64,000 nucleotides of DNA from assembly GCF_037203705.1 (NCBI RefSeq), contig NZ_JBBCAT010000003.1, positions 1 through 64,000 of the forward strand. Reading direction: 5' to 3'. How positions within the stretch are numbered: position 1 is the stretch's first letter; every line of letters starts with the position of its first letter. This document shows, piece after piece, positions 45,049-53,400 of this stretch. Origin of the DNA: Prosthecomicrobium sp. N25 (lineage in GTDB: Bacteria; Pseudomonadota; Alphaproteobacteria; Rhizobiales; Ancalomicrobiaceae). A program made the position numbers and the translations under genes. The notes below the pieces were generated by a model that searched no databases, had not been told where the DNA came from, and saw only the letters and a list, made by a program, of their open reading frames with translations.

Positions 45049-46877
45049 GCCTGTGTCGCCTCCATGTCCGGCACGGCATCGCTCAGGCATGGGACGGAAA
45101 GCGGAGGCGCGGCAGCGGAGACATGGCGCTCGAGCCAGATGAGAAGTGCCAGCATGAGGTCGATCCCCAGCGACTCTCCAGGATCCGTCAGCGCGCCCAT
45201 GGCGGCCCGCCGGAGACTCCCGGCCAATCGCCCGCCATCGACGATGCCGAGATCCCGCTCCGCGGCACGGGCCAGCCGCTCGAGCTTCGGCAGGTTGCGG
45301 GCGAGGCCTCGGAAGTAGACCTCGTTGAAGTTCCGCTTGTCGGTTCGCTGCCGGATGATCTGCGGCACGCGGTCCGCCATCGCGTCGGCTAGGATCGGCT
45401 TCGACCGTTTGGGAACGGCGCGGGGCCTGAGGCGCAGGCCGAGTGCGAATCCGACCAAACGCGGATCCAGGAGGGGGTTCGCGACCAGGATGCCCTGTTC
45501 GGCGGCGAGACCGCGGCGCGGATCGCCGGCCAGCGCCGCGATCGAGGCGGCTGCAACCGAGAGGGCCGTGGGACCCGTGCCGCAGAAGAGCCGGGCCTCG
45601 GCTTGCCGGAACAGATCGGCAAGCCCTGCCTCCCGCGCGAAGTCCGGCGCGATCCAGGCCGGCACGGCCGCCGGACGGCCGAGAGCGAGCCACCGGCCTG
45701 CCGGGCCCCGCGCCGCCAGGGGTCGTAGGCCGAAGCGCCGCAGCACCGTGAAGGGATCCGCCCCGAACACCTGCCCCCAGGCAACACATTCGTGCCACGC
45801 GGACACGAAACGTCCAGCTCGGACGAGGTCTGCGACGTCGTATGGCGGGATGTCGAAGAGATCGTCGCCGCCGATCCCGGTCAGGATGGTGTCGGCCCCC
45901 GCTGTCCTTGCGGCGCCGAGAAGGGACAGATCCTGCGCCCCCGCCAGGACCGCGCCATGGGGCTCGTCCGTCGCCGCCTCGGCGTCGTCGTAGGCCAGCA
46001 GGTCGTCGGCCAGGATGAGATGCGGACGCAGCGATGGCGCGGCCGCGTAGGCGGTCTCGACAAAGGCCGCCTCGCCCGCGAGCGATCCGATCGCGCGGTA
46101 GATCAGCGAGAGGCCATAAAGCGGGGCAGCGCGCCCGGCCAGCGCCGCGGCGGTCAGCGCCACGGTCGAGGAATCCAGGCCGCCCGACACGTGGACCGCC
46201 GTCCGATCGCCGAGGCGCTCGCGAACGGCCGCGTCGATCAGCATGCGGGCATGCGCCGCGAGCTCGGCAGGCGTGGCGTCACCGGGATCGAGCGCCCGCT
46301 CCGCCCAGTTCCACGCCGCCCCGACGACCACCGGACCGTCCGGAAGGTCGACCGAAAGCAGCCGACCCGGACCGAGGCGATTCACCCCCTGCAGGATGGC
46401 GCGGTCGGTCACCCCGTCGGGCGAGGCCAGGAGCGGGGCGGCCAGCCATGCAGAAAGAAAACCGCGGTCAAGTGCCGACGTGCCAGGCGGGACCAATGTG
46501 TCGGCGGCCATGGAAGCCTCGAACTGCCCGTCCGACGCCCGCCAGTATAGGGGAAAAGCCCCCAACGGGTCGCGCAGGGCGTGTATCCGCCGCGCGCGCA
46601 GATCGTGGACGATCAGGCAGAAGTCGCCTTCGAGCCCGACCAGACCGTCGGCACCGCGGCGCTCGAAAAGATCGAGGCACCGCGCGGCATCGCCATCCGG
46701 CGTGGCGGGACCCGCGCCGCCGCCGGGCAGGTCGTGGCGGTAATGAAGCCGGCCGAATAAGGCCACCGCAGTCCGGCCGGACCGCGCGGTACCCGCCAAC
46801 CGCCCCGCCTCCACAGCGCCGAGACGCCGGAAGACGACGCGCGACGCCTCCGCCCATACCGCGAAACCGCACCGCAT
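45045..46877 (-). CDS. Lasso peptide C protein: asparagine-synthetase-like macrolactam cyclase
   Basis: Protein of 610 residues of the AsnB/McjC family that activates an Asp or Glu side chain with ATP and joins it to the freed N-terminal amine of the core. The N-terminal glutaminase-like domain is degenerate: the protein begins MRCGFAVW, with Arg where amidotransferases need Cys2. The synthetase domain has the PP-loop VSGGLDSSTVAL (about residues 228-239), GIGGDDLFDIPPYD and a late VANPLLDPRLVGFAL plus KPILADAMADRVP. It sits between the precursor and B genes, with a 4-base overlap to B. Confidence 0.9.
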   Translation of the reverse strand: MRCGFAVWAEASRVVFRRLGAVEAGRLAGTARSGRTAVALFGRLHYRHDLPGGGAGPATPDGDAARCLDLFERRGADGLVGLEGDFCLIVHDLRARRIHALRDPLGAFPLYWRASDGQFEASMAADTLVPPGTSALDRGFLSAWLAAPLLASPDGVTDRAILQGVNRLGPGRLLSVDLPDGPVVVGAAWNWAERALDPGDATPAELAAHARMLIDAAVRERLGDRTAVHVSGGLDSSTVALTAAALAGRAAPLYGLSLIYRAIGSLAGEAAFVETAYAAAPSLRPHLILADDLLAYDDAEAATDEPHGAVLAGAQDLSLLGAARTAGADTILTGIGGDDLFDIPPYDVADLVRAGRFVSAWHECVAWGQVFGADPFTVLRRFGLRPLAARGPAGRWLALGRPAAVPAWIAPDFAREAGLADLFRQAEARLFCGTGPTALSVAAASIAALAGDPRRGLAAEQGILVANPLLDPRLVGFALGLRLRPRAVPKRSKPILADAMADRVPQIIRQRTDKRNFNEVYFRGLARNLPKLERLARAAERDLGIVDGGRLAGSLRRAAMGALTDPGESLGIDLMLALLIWLERHVSAAAPPLSVPCLSDAVPDMEATQA

Positions 46878-46973
46878 GGTCGATCTCCTCGGCGCCGGGC
46901 CCCCGCCCCCGCAGCCCGGCGCTGACGAGAGCCTCGAGTATCTTAGGAACCCGAGCACCTCGCCAGCATGGCG

Positions 46974-47153
46974 TCAGCAGTTCGGCCGCGTCAGGGTTTT
47001 CCCGTTGCCGATGCAGTCCCAGTAAGTCTCAAGCATGGGGCCGCGAATAAGCTCGCGTGTTTCCCCGGCCTCAACCATCGCAGGAGCTTCGTATGACTTA
47101 TCGGTCTCGGCCGCAGAGTGTTGATGAGCCGACCGTTCTTTCGTGACACGCAT
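46974..47153 (-). CDS. Lasso peptide precursor (A)
   Basis: ORF of 59 codons. Leader residues 1-37 carry Tyr21, Pro24, Met26 and Gly30 (SYEAPAMVEAG), i.e. positions -17, -14, -12 and -8, the determinants read by lasso recognition elements. The core (38-59, 22 residues) starts Gly38 in GPMLETYWD; Asp46 is core position 9, right for a nine-residue ring. The tail has Cys47 and ends KTLTRPNC, Cys59 being last. The usual Thr at -2 is Ile36. AAAAGGGA lies seven bases before the ATG. Overlapping longer frames on this strand lack these features. Placed just upstream of the cyclase gene. Confidence 0.85.
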   Translation of the reverse strand: MRVTKERSAHQHSAAETDKSYEAPAMVEAGETRELIRGPMLETYWDCIGNGKTLTRPNC

Positions 47154-47225
47154 GTGAACATCCCTTTTCCAGGTTGAAACAAATATTCAATTTAGTTAAT
47201 GTATTCGCGAGGGCCATGAGTTAGA
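47154..47225 (-). promoter_or_regulatory. AT-rich leader and likely promoter of the lasso precursor
   Basis: The 72 bases between the exporter stop and the precursor start are strikingly AT-rich for this genome (TACATTAACTAAATTGAATA on the minus strand). This, plus the strong ribosome-binding site, suggests a separate promoter that gives high precursor mRNA relative to the enzyme genes. Exact hexamers are not certain. Confidence 0.45.
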
Positions 47226-48965
47226 TCAAATGAATGCATCCGGACGAGCGCGGATCCCGCCAGCTTCGGTATCGCGAGGTCCGCTGCCGTCGCCACGTCG
47301 CTGACGAACCGGTCGCGTTCGGGCGTCCGGAGCGCCGTCCGCCACGATCCGGCCGGCCTCCAGTTCCACGACACGGTCGGCCACGTCGAAGTAGCGGTCG
47401 TCGTGCGAGACGACGATTAACGTCTTGCCATTCCGCTTCAATTCAGGCAGCAGGTCCCGATAGAACACCTCCCGGAAGGCGGGATCCTGGTCGGCGGCCC
47501 ATTCGTCGAGTAGCACGAAGGGTCGGCGGTCGAGCAGCACTTGCACGAAGGCGAGGCGTTTGCGCTGGCCTGTCGAAAGGCCTCCCGCGATGACCCGGTC
47601 GTCCCGAAGTTGGACCTTGTCGGCGATCTCCAGCCGCCTCAGGGCGCCCGCCGCTGCCTCGGCGTCGCCGTCCGCTGCGAAGATCAGGTCGTCGAACAGG
47701 AAGTAGTCGAAGAAGATCACCGAAAAGAGCTGCCTGTAGGCGTCCGCATCGCTGGCGGCTCCGACCGGCCGCCCGTCGCAAAGCAGTTCGCCCGCGCTCG
47801 GTCGGTACAGTCCCAGCAACAGCTTGAGCAGCGTCGTCTTGCCGCTGCCGTTGCGGCCGACCAGGAAGACCGTCTCGCCGCGCCGGATGCTCAGATCGAT
47901 CGGGCCGAGCACGAAGGGCACGGGCTGATTGGGCACGGACGGGAACGCGAAGGTCGCGCCGGCGAGCGCGACCGTATTTCCGGCGAACAGTCCGCCTTCG
48001 ACAGGACCGGGGACTGCAGGGGCCGGTCCGATCTCGCCGCCTAGTCCGGCGACCCGGCGCAGAGAGGCCATCGCATCCGCAACGAGAGGCACACCGCCGA
48101 CCAGCCGGTCGATCGGACCCTTCGTGTAGGTCAGGACCAGAAGGAATCCCGCTAGGGCGGCGCTGTCCACCGATAGCCAGTGCCCGACACCGAGGACCGC
48201 CCCCAACGTTGCAAAGAATGCGGTCGAGTTGCACGCCTGACCGCCGAAATAGAGCTGGAGCGTCGACGACAGCCGCCCGCGGATCCTCTCCACCGCGCCC
48301 TCCAGGCGCGCCATCGTGCGTTCCCGGCGGGCCCGGCCGATCCGGATCTCCTTGGCGCCGTCGATGATGGCCCGATAGGTGTACTGAAGTTCGTCCTGCT
48401 CGGCGCGCGCGGCCGCAAACCCTTCAATGCCGGCCCGATTGGCGGCGAGTTGCAGGCGGAAGCCGGCAAGCGCACCGAGGGCGGCCACCAGGAACAGAGG
48501 CAGTGAGAGCCAGGCCAGGTAGCCGAAGCAGCCGGCGATTACCGCCAGCGAGACGATCATTCCAGACAGATTGATCGTGAAAGCGCTGAGCACGCCGACG
48601 TCCACGTCCAGCATCGACAGGAGCCGATGCGGCTCCGCCGCCTCGATGTCCGCGAGCGGGGCCGCCGCCACGCGTCGGGCGAGGTCACGCCTCAGGGCTG
48701 CGACCACATGCTGACCGACCCGACCATTGGCCACGCCGCCGATGAACTCGCCCGCCACGCTCACGACCGCCAGTGCCGGCACGAACAGGGCCATGCGCAG
48801 GAGCGAGCCGCCATCCTGCAGCTCGCCATGCAGGAAGGCCAGCACCGCCGCGGTGGCGAGGCCGGTGATCCCGCCCGCGGCAACACCCAGGGCGGCGAGC
48901 GGCCAGAACGGCCGGAGCGTCTCCCAGGCCGCCGCGAGCACGCCGACCGGACGGACCTCCGTCAT
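47226..48965 (-). CDS. Lasso peptide D protein: ABC exporter
   Basis: Half-transporter of 579 residues with an N-terminal six-helix membrane domain (about residues 15-310) and C-terminal ATPase. Walker A is VGRNGSGKTTLLKL (about residue 370), the signature is LSTGQRKRLAFVQVLL, and Walker B is FVLLDEWAADQDP. The LSTGQRKR form and overall layout match cyclic-peptide exporters of the SyrD/PvdE group and lasso exporters. It would export the mature lasso peptide and give self-immunity. Its start overlaps the upstream small gene (ATGA); unusually it precedes the precursor gene. Confidence 0.88.
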   Translation of the reverse strand: MTEVRPVGVLAAAWETLRPFWPLAALGVAAGGITGLATAAVLAFLHGELQDGGSLLRMALFVPALAVVSVAGEFIGGVANGRVGQHVVAALRRDLARRVAAAPLADIEAAEPHRLLSMLDVDVGVLSAFTINLSGMIVSLAVIAGCFGYLAWLSLPLFLVAALGALAGFRLQLAANRAGIEGFAAARAEQDELQYTYRAIIDGAKEIRIGRARRERTMARLEGAVERIRGRLSSTLQLYFGGQACNSTAFFATLGAVLGVGHWLSVDSAALAGFLLVLTYTKGPIDRLVGGVPLVADAMASLRRVAGLGGEIGPAPAVPGPVEGGLFAGNTVALAGATFAFPSVPNQPVPFVLGPIDLSIRRGETVFLVGRNGSGKTTLLKLLLGLYRPSAGELLCDGRPVGAASDADAYRQLFSVIFFDYFLFDDLIFAADGDAEAAAGALRRLEIADKVQLRDDRVIAGGLSTGQRKRLAFVQVLLDRRPFVLLDEWAADQDPAFREVFYRDLLPELKRNGKTLIVVSHDDRYFDVADRVVELEAGRIVADGAPDARTRPVRQRRGDGSGPRDTEAGGIRARPDAFI

Positions 48966-49255
48966 GGTGTTGTCCGGGGTGCGTAACGCCGCTGGATCCG
49001 CTTGGCCAATATCGCCGTCGGCACGATGCCGACAATGATCGGAACGAGGACGATCAGGACCGCCCAGGCCGGATCCTGCGGCGCCACCCAGCTCGCGATA
49101 CCTACGCCGATCCCTGCCGCCCCGATCGCATAGACCGCGACCAGAAGTGTGATCAGACCGGCGGCCCGCCATGACCACTGGCCCTGCTGCTTGGCTTGGC
49201 GGTACGCGAGAATCGCGGCGGCCAGAACGGCCAACAGAGAAAGGAGGCTGGTCAT
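48962..49255 (-). CDS. Small three-span membrane protein upstream of lasso exporter
   Basis: Protein of 97 residues with three hydrophobic segments (about residues 2-18, 30-55 and 63-84), a Gln/Lys-rich first loop (YRQAKQQGQWSWR) and a basic tail (KRIQRRYAPRTTP). The stop overlaps the exporter start by ATGA, so the two are co-translated. No family is recognised. Position suggests a helper of the exporter or an immunity protein (inference). It is the first gene of the minus-strand cluster. Confidence 0.6.
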   Translation of the reverse strand: MTSLLSLLAVLAAAILAYRQAKQQGQWSWRAAGLITLLVAVYAIGAAGIGVGIASWVAPQDPAWAVLIVLVPIIVGIVPTAILAKRIQRRYAPRTTP

Positions 49256-49586
49256 CGTGCAGGCCTCATGGCGAGCAGGCCGCTTTCGACTGGCCGGTCA
49301 GCGCCGCCGTCTCCGGTGATCCACGGCCCGCCCGGCTATGGACGGCCAGCCAGTACCGGGGTTCGCATGCAAACTATTCCTAGCTGCCCACGGCGCTTTG
49401 ACCAATCTCAACAACGCCGACAGCGCCGGCGGATGTCCGATTCCGCACATGGATGCGAGCACTGCAGTTCAAAGCGCCGTCGTTGACGGACCTCAATGCC
49501 CAGAGGGCTACGAAGCCCGAGGCTTCACGGGCCGCTCCCTCCGGGAGCCAGGCCGGATGCAAGGTCCGCCAAGGAGGCCGCCGCCC
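49256..49586. other. Divergent intergenic region upstream of the lasso operon
   Basis: 331 bases between the divergent lasso-operon and secreted-protein genes with no supported gene. A frame continues upstream of 49587 but shows no protein-like features. It should contain the promoter for the lasso operon; a small CTCCC-TCC-GGGAG hairpin lies near 49540. Confidence 0.45.
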
Positions 49587-49973
49587 ATGCTCGCATCTCT
49601 GATGAAGGCCCTTGTCGTGCTAGTATTCTTGCTCGTCTCCCGGGCAGCTTCAGCAGAGGAGCTGACTGGGATCTGGCGCGGCATCATGATGACGCCTTGG
49701 GGTCAGGCAATGAACATAGAGGTCATATTCATGCCGAATGCCCACTACACCAGCGCGGCATCCATGAACGAACTGATGACTCGCCACTGGGGCCATTACT
49801 CGGTGGGACAGAACTGGATTCATTTCGACTTGCAAGGTTGGAATCCGACTGAATACTGCGTGCCCGCCGGCTGTACGCGTCTTGCCTGGCCTCAGTCTGA
49901 AACCTGGTCGATTGTCTACTTTGACGGCCAGATTTTGCGCACGCCGAACGGGGAACTTCATCGGGCCCAATAG
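49587..49973 (+). CDS. Small secreted protein, unknown function
   Basis: Protein of 128 residues with a signal peptide (MLASLMKALVVLVFLLVSRA, cleavage after ASA near residue 23). The mature part starts EELTGIWRGIMMTPWGQAMN and has Trp-rich beta-like segments and two Cys (EYCVPAGCTRL), which could form a disulfide. AAGGAGG before the ATG at 49587 supports this start over a frame reaching 49338; MKALVV at 49602 is an alternative. The fold resembles small lipocalin-like or DUF2147-like domains only loosely. Confidence 0.6.
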   Translation: MLASLMKALVVLVFLLVSRAASAEELTGIWRGIMMTPWGQAMNIEVIFMPNAHYTSAASMNELMTRHWGHYSVGQNWIHFDLQGWNPTEYCVPAGCTRLAWPQSETWSIVYFDGQILRTPNGELHRAQ

Positions 49974-49989
49974 GCCGACGGACGCGGCT

Positions 49990-50165
49990 ACCGAGGATCA
50001 CATGACAGGCGTCGGCGCGCGCCACCATGGGCGCGGCCGAGAAGCCCGCGACGACCTCCGCGATACTTCGCTCGTGGCCGAGCGCCGCCGGCGCGTCGTC
50101 GACAGGGCCGGTCATCGGAACATGGACGACGAAGACCAACGGCCAGCCTCTGGAGGCGATCGGCC
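49990..50165 (-). pseudogene. Fragment of a LysR ligand-binding domain
   Basis: Minus-strand reading GPVDDAPAALGHERSIAEVV then AGFSAAPMVARADACHVILG aligns with GPVDDALAAVGHRRRIAVVV and SGFSAALMMARGSDLVATVP of the intact LysR protein encoded at 41672. DNA identity is also clear over about 80 bases. No start, DNA-binding domain or C-terminus remains. A related LysR gene, or a copy of that one, was lost here. Confidence 0.75.
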
Positions 50166-50461
50166 CCGCTCCCGAGGGTCGGGCCGAAGGCCGTGCGCGA
50201 GGCCGGGATCGCCCCCATGCGTCATCTGGTGTGAATTTGGATGGCTTCGCGGCCGGTTGGTCGCCGTCCTGGACCTGGATCGGCACTATTGCTGATCGGA
50301 CGTTTCCCAAACGTAATGAACCCTATTTCAGTAATCTGTCATATTCGGAATTATGTTTGTGAACCCGGCGTGACCGGGCCACGAATGAATAAGTTCTCGG
50401 AACGCGAACCCAAGCCAAGCAGTAACAATCTCTTGGCCCGATCCGCTCGGGAGGGCAGACC

Positions 50462-53400
50462 ATGTCGCAGTTCGGCGCCGGCCATCGGGTTTCTCGTGCG
50501 GGCCGGAGCGGAGGAGTTGCGCTCGCCTTGGCCTCGATTCTGGTCACGGCTCAGGCAGCGCAAGCCCAGAGCAACGATCTGACGCCGCTGCGTCCAGGCG
50601 AGGCCTTTCTCACCCGCTTCTCCGGTACTGCCCCCGGGCCTGACGGCAAGGCGGTGATCGACGTCAACGGGGTCGTGGGCAGCGTCCTCGATTTGAGGAA
50701 CCCGGGCTTCAGGGCACAGGGACAGCACTGGCTCGACGAGCCGCAGCGCCTGCCGGTCACCGCGGCCGACGTCGGTCAGGTCTACGGCGTCGCCCTGGAC
50801 GATCAGAACCCGCCGAACATCTATCTGACCGCCACCTCAGCGTTCGGTCTGCACCGCACCGCCGACGGACGCGGCTGGATGGCGGGCCAATGGGGACCGG
50901 CAGGGGGACCCGGTACCGTTTGGAAGCTCGAGGCGGCCCGCAACTACGCGCCCCGGTCCTTCGCCAACATCACGCTGGACGGCCGAGAGAACAGTGGCGC
51001 CTCCCTCGGAAACCTGGCCTTCGACAAGGCGCATCGCCAGTTCTTCGTCTCGGACCTGGAAACCGGGATGATCCATCGGCTCGGTATGGACGGGCGCGAT
51101 CTCGGCCGCTACGACCATGGCGTCGACGGTCGCTCCGCCCACTACGACGTGCCTGCCGCCCGCAACGCCAGTCTGCCGCCGGTCGTCTTCGACCCGCTCG
51201 GCACCGCCCGCATCAACGATTGCGGCGAGGGCCCCTTCGCCGAAACCCCGTCGTGCTGGAACGTCGCCGATCCACGCCGGCGAGTCTGGGGCATCGGGGT
51301 CAGGACTGACAAGGCCAGCCGCGAAACTCGTCTCTACTACGCCCTGTGGAGCGGCGTCGCGCTCGGCCGTGCGGTCGCCGCCGACATGGCCGAGGGCGAG
51401 AAGACGGGCACGGTCTGGTCGATCCGAATCGCACCCTCGGGCGACTTCGATCGCACGAGTATCCGCCGCGAGTTCGAGATTCCCGAGTTCTTCGTCGCCA
51501 AAGCGGACTTCGAGCGCGCCGGTCCCAGCCATCCGGTTGCCGACATCAGCTTTCCGGACTGCTACGACCAGCCGCTCATGGTTCTCTCCGAGCGGGGCGG
51601 CCTGAAGAACCTCGGCCTCGACGTCGAGGAGCCCTTCGCGACGTCGCGCGAAAGCCGCGTCCTGCGCTACGAGCAGGACATGAACGGCGACTGGAAGCCC
51701 ACCGGCCGGTACGACATCGGTCATGCCGAGCGCAAGCCGCCGCGCGAGCAGCCCTGGATCCGTGCCAACGCGTCCGGCGCAGCCGCATTCGGGCTCGGCT
51801 ACACCTCCGCCGGGACGGCGGACCCGGCCCGGCCCGACCAGACCCTCTGGATCGCGGGAGATCATCTCTGTTCGCCCGAGGGTCCCTGCTACAACCCCGC
51901 AACCGGAACCTTCGAGGACGACTCGCAGGTGCACGGGCTGCAGGGCACGCCCGAGAGCGCCTACGCGCCGCTCGCCCCGAGCGGGGCCTTCCGGGTCTAT
52001 CCGGCGCGCGGCACCGTCTCAACCGCGGACGGCCCCCAGCAGTCCTACATGGTCGACGCCGACGTGAACGTCGACGGGTCCGGCGCCCCCAATCCGGCCG
52101 ATCTCGCCCGCAACGACGCCACCATGATCGGCGACGTCGCCATTTGGCAGCCCTGCGAAGGACAGGCCGCCGGGACCGAAAGCCCGGTCGAGATCGGCAC
52201 CGCGCCGCTGCCGACCGGCCCCGTCGACCTGTGGATCCGCAAGTCGGCCGTGGAGGACTGCGACATCGACGGCTTCTGCAGCTTCGCCATCACGATCACG
52301 GCGATCGGGGAAGGGGCCTGGCGCGCGCCCATCTTCATCCGCGACATGATCCCCGACGGAGCGGAACTCGTCTCCTTCACGCCTGCCGACCCCTGGCTGT
52401 GCGAGGTGATCGACGCCCTCCTGTGCTGGCGGCCGGCTGTCGTGCTGCTGCCCGGGGAGGACCTGGTGCTGCGGATCAGGATCCGCCTGCCCGAGGTGAT
52501 CCTGATGCGCGCGCCGATCGAGCTCGACAACTGCGTCCTGATCGAGTGGCCATTCGTCGATCCCGACGACGCGCCGGCGATCGAGATCACGGTGCGCAAC
52601 ATCCTCGTGCTGATGGGGTACCTGCCCGCGCGCGGCCCCGGCGACCTCGTCTCGGCCATTCTGCGCTTCGAACGGGACATGCGCCTGGAAGGGACCGGCC
52701 GCATCGGCCCGCGCCTCGTGGACGCGCTGTTCGGCAGTCTTGCGCGCATGAACGGGGACGACGATCCACTGAATGACATCGCCTGCGCGCCCATCCGGGT
52801 CGGATTGCCGCCGATTCTGGTGGGCGGACATGGCCGGGCCAGCACCCATCGCCGCTTCGGTTCCTTCGAGCATACCCGCGCGATGACGCACCGGCGCTGG
52901 GCCTCCCCGGCCCACAATCCGTGGCAGAGCCACTTCCGCTGGGGCTCCGCCGTGCTCCCTCCGGTCGATTTGCACAGCCGTGCCCAGACGCACGCCCGTT
53001 GGGGCTCGGTCTGGCACAGCCGCGCCCGAACTCACCGTCGCGACGGCTCGTTCCCGCCCAATCACGACCGTCGCCTGTCGCACGACCGCTACGACTCGGT
53101 GCACTCGACGGCGATGTCCCACTACCGGACCAGCTCGATCCACGCGGTCGATCGCTCGCACTACCGCTACAGCTCGATCCACGGCCGTCACGAGTCGCAC
53201 GACCGGTTCGGCTCGATCCACACGCGCGCCGAGACGCACCGGCGTGACGGCTCGATCCACCACCGAGCGCTGTCGCACGCGCGCGTCGAGTCCAGCCACA
53301 ATCGCGACCGCTCCCACAACAAGGCCGGCTCGGAGCACCGGCGCAAGGATTCGCTGCTCGGCGGCGGCTTCGCCAGCCCATACCACACCCGGGCCATGTC

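Noticed and set aside
46991-47182. A 63-codon minus-strand ORF overlapping the lasso precursor
   Set aside because: It is in another frame, has no ribosome-binding site, no lasso leader pattern and no ring acceptor; the 59-codon ORF in the adjacent frame has all of these.
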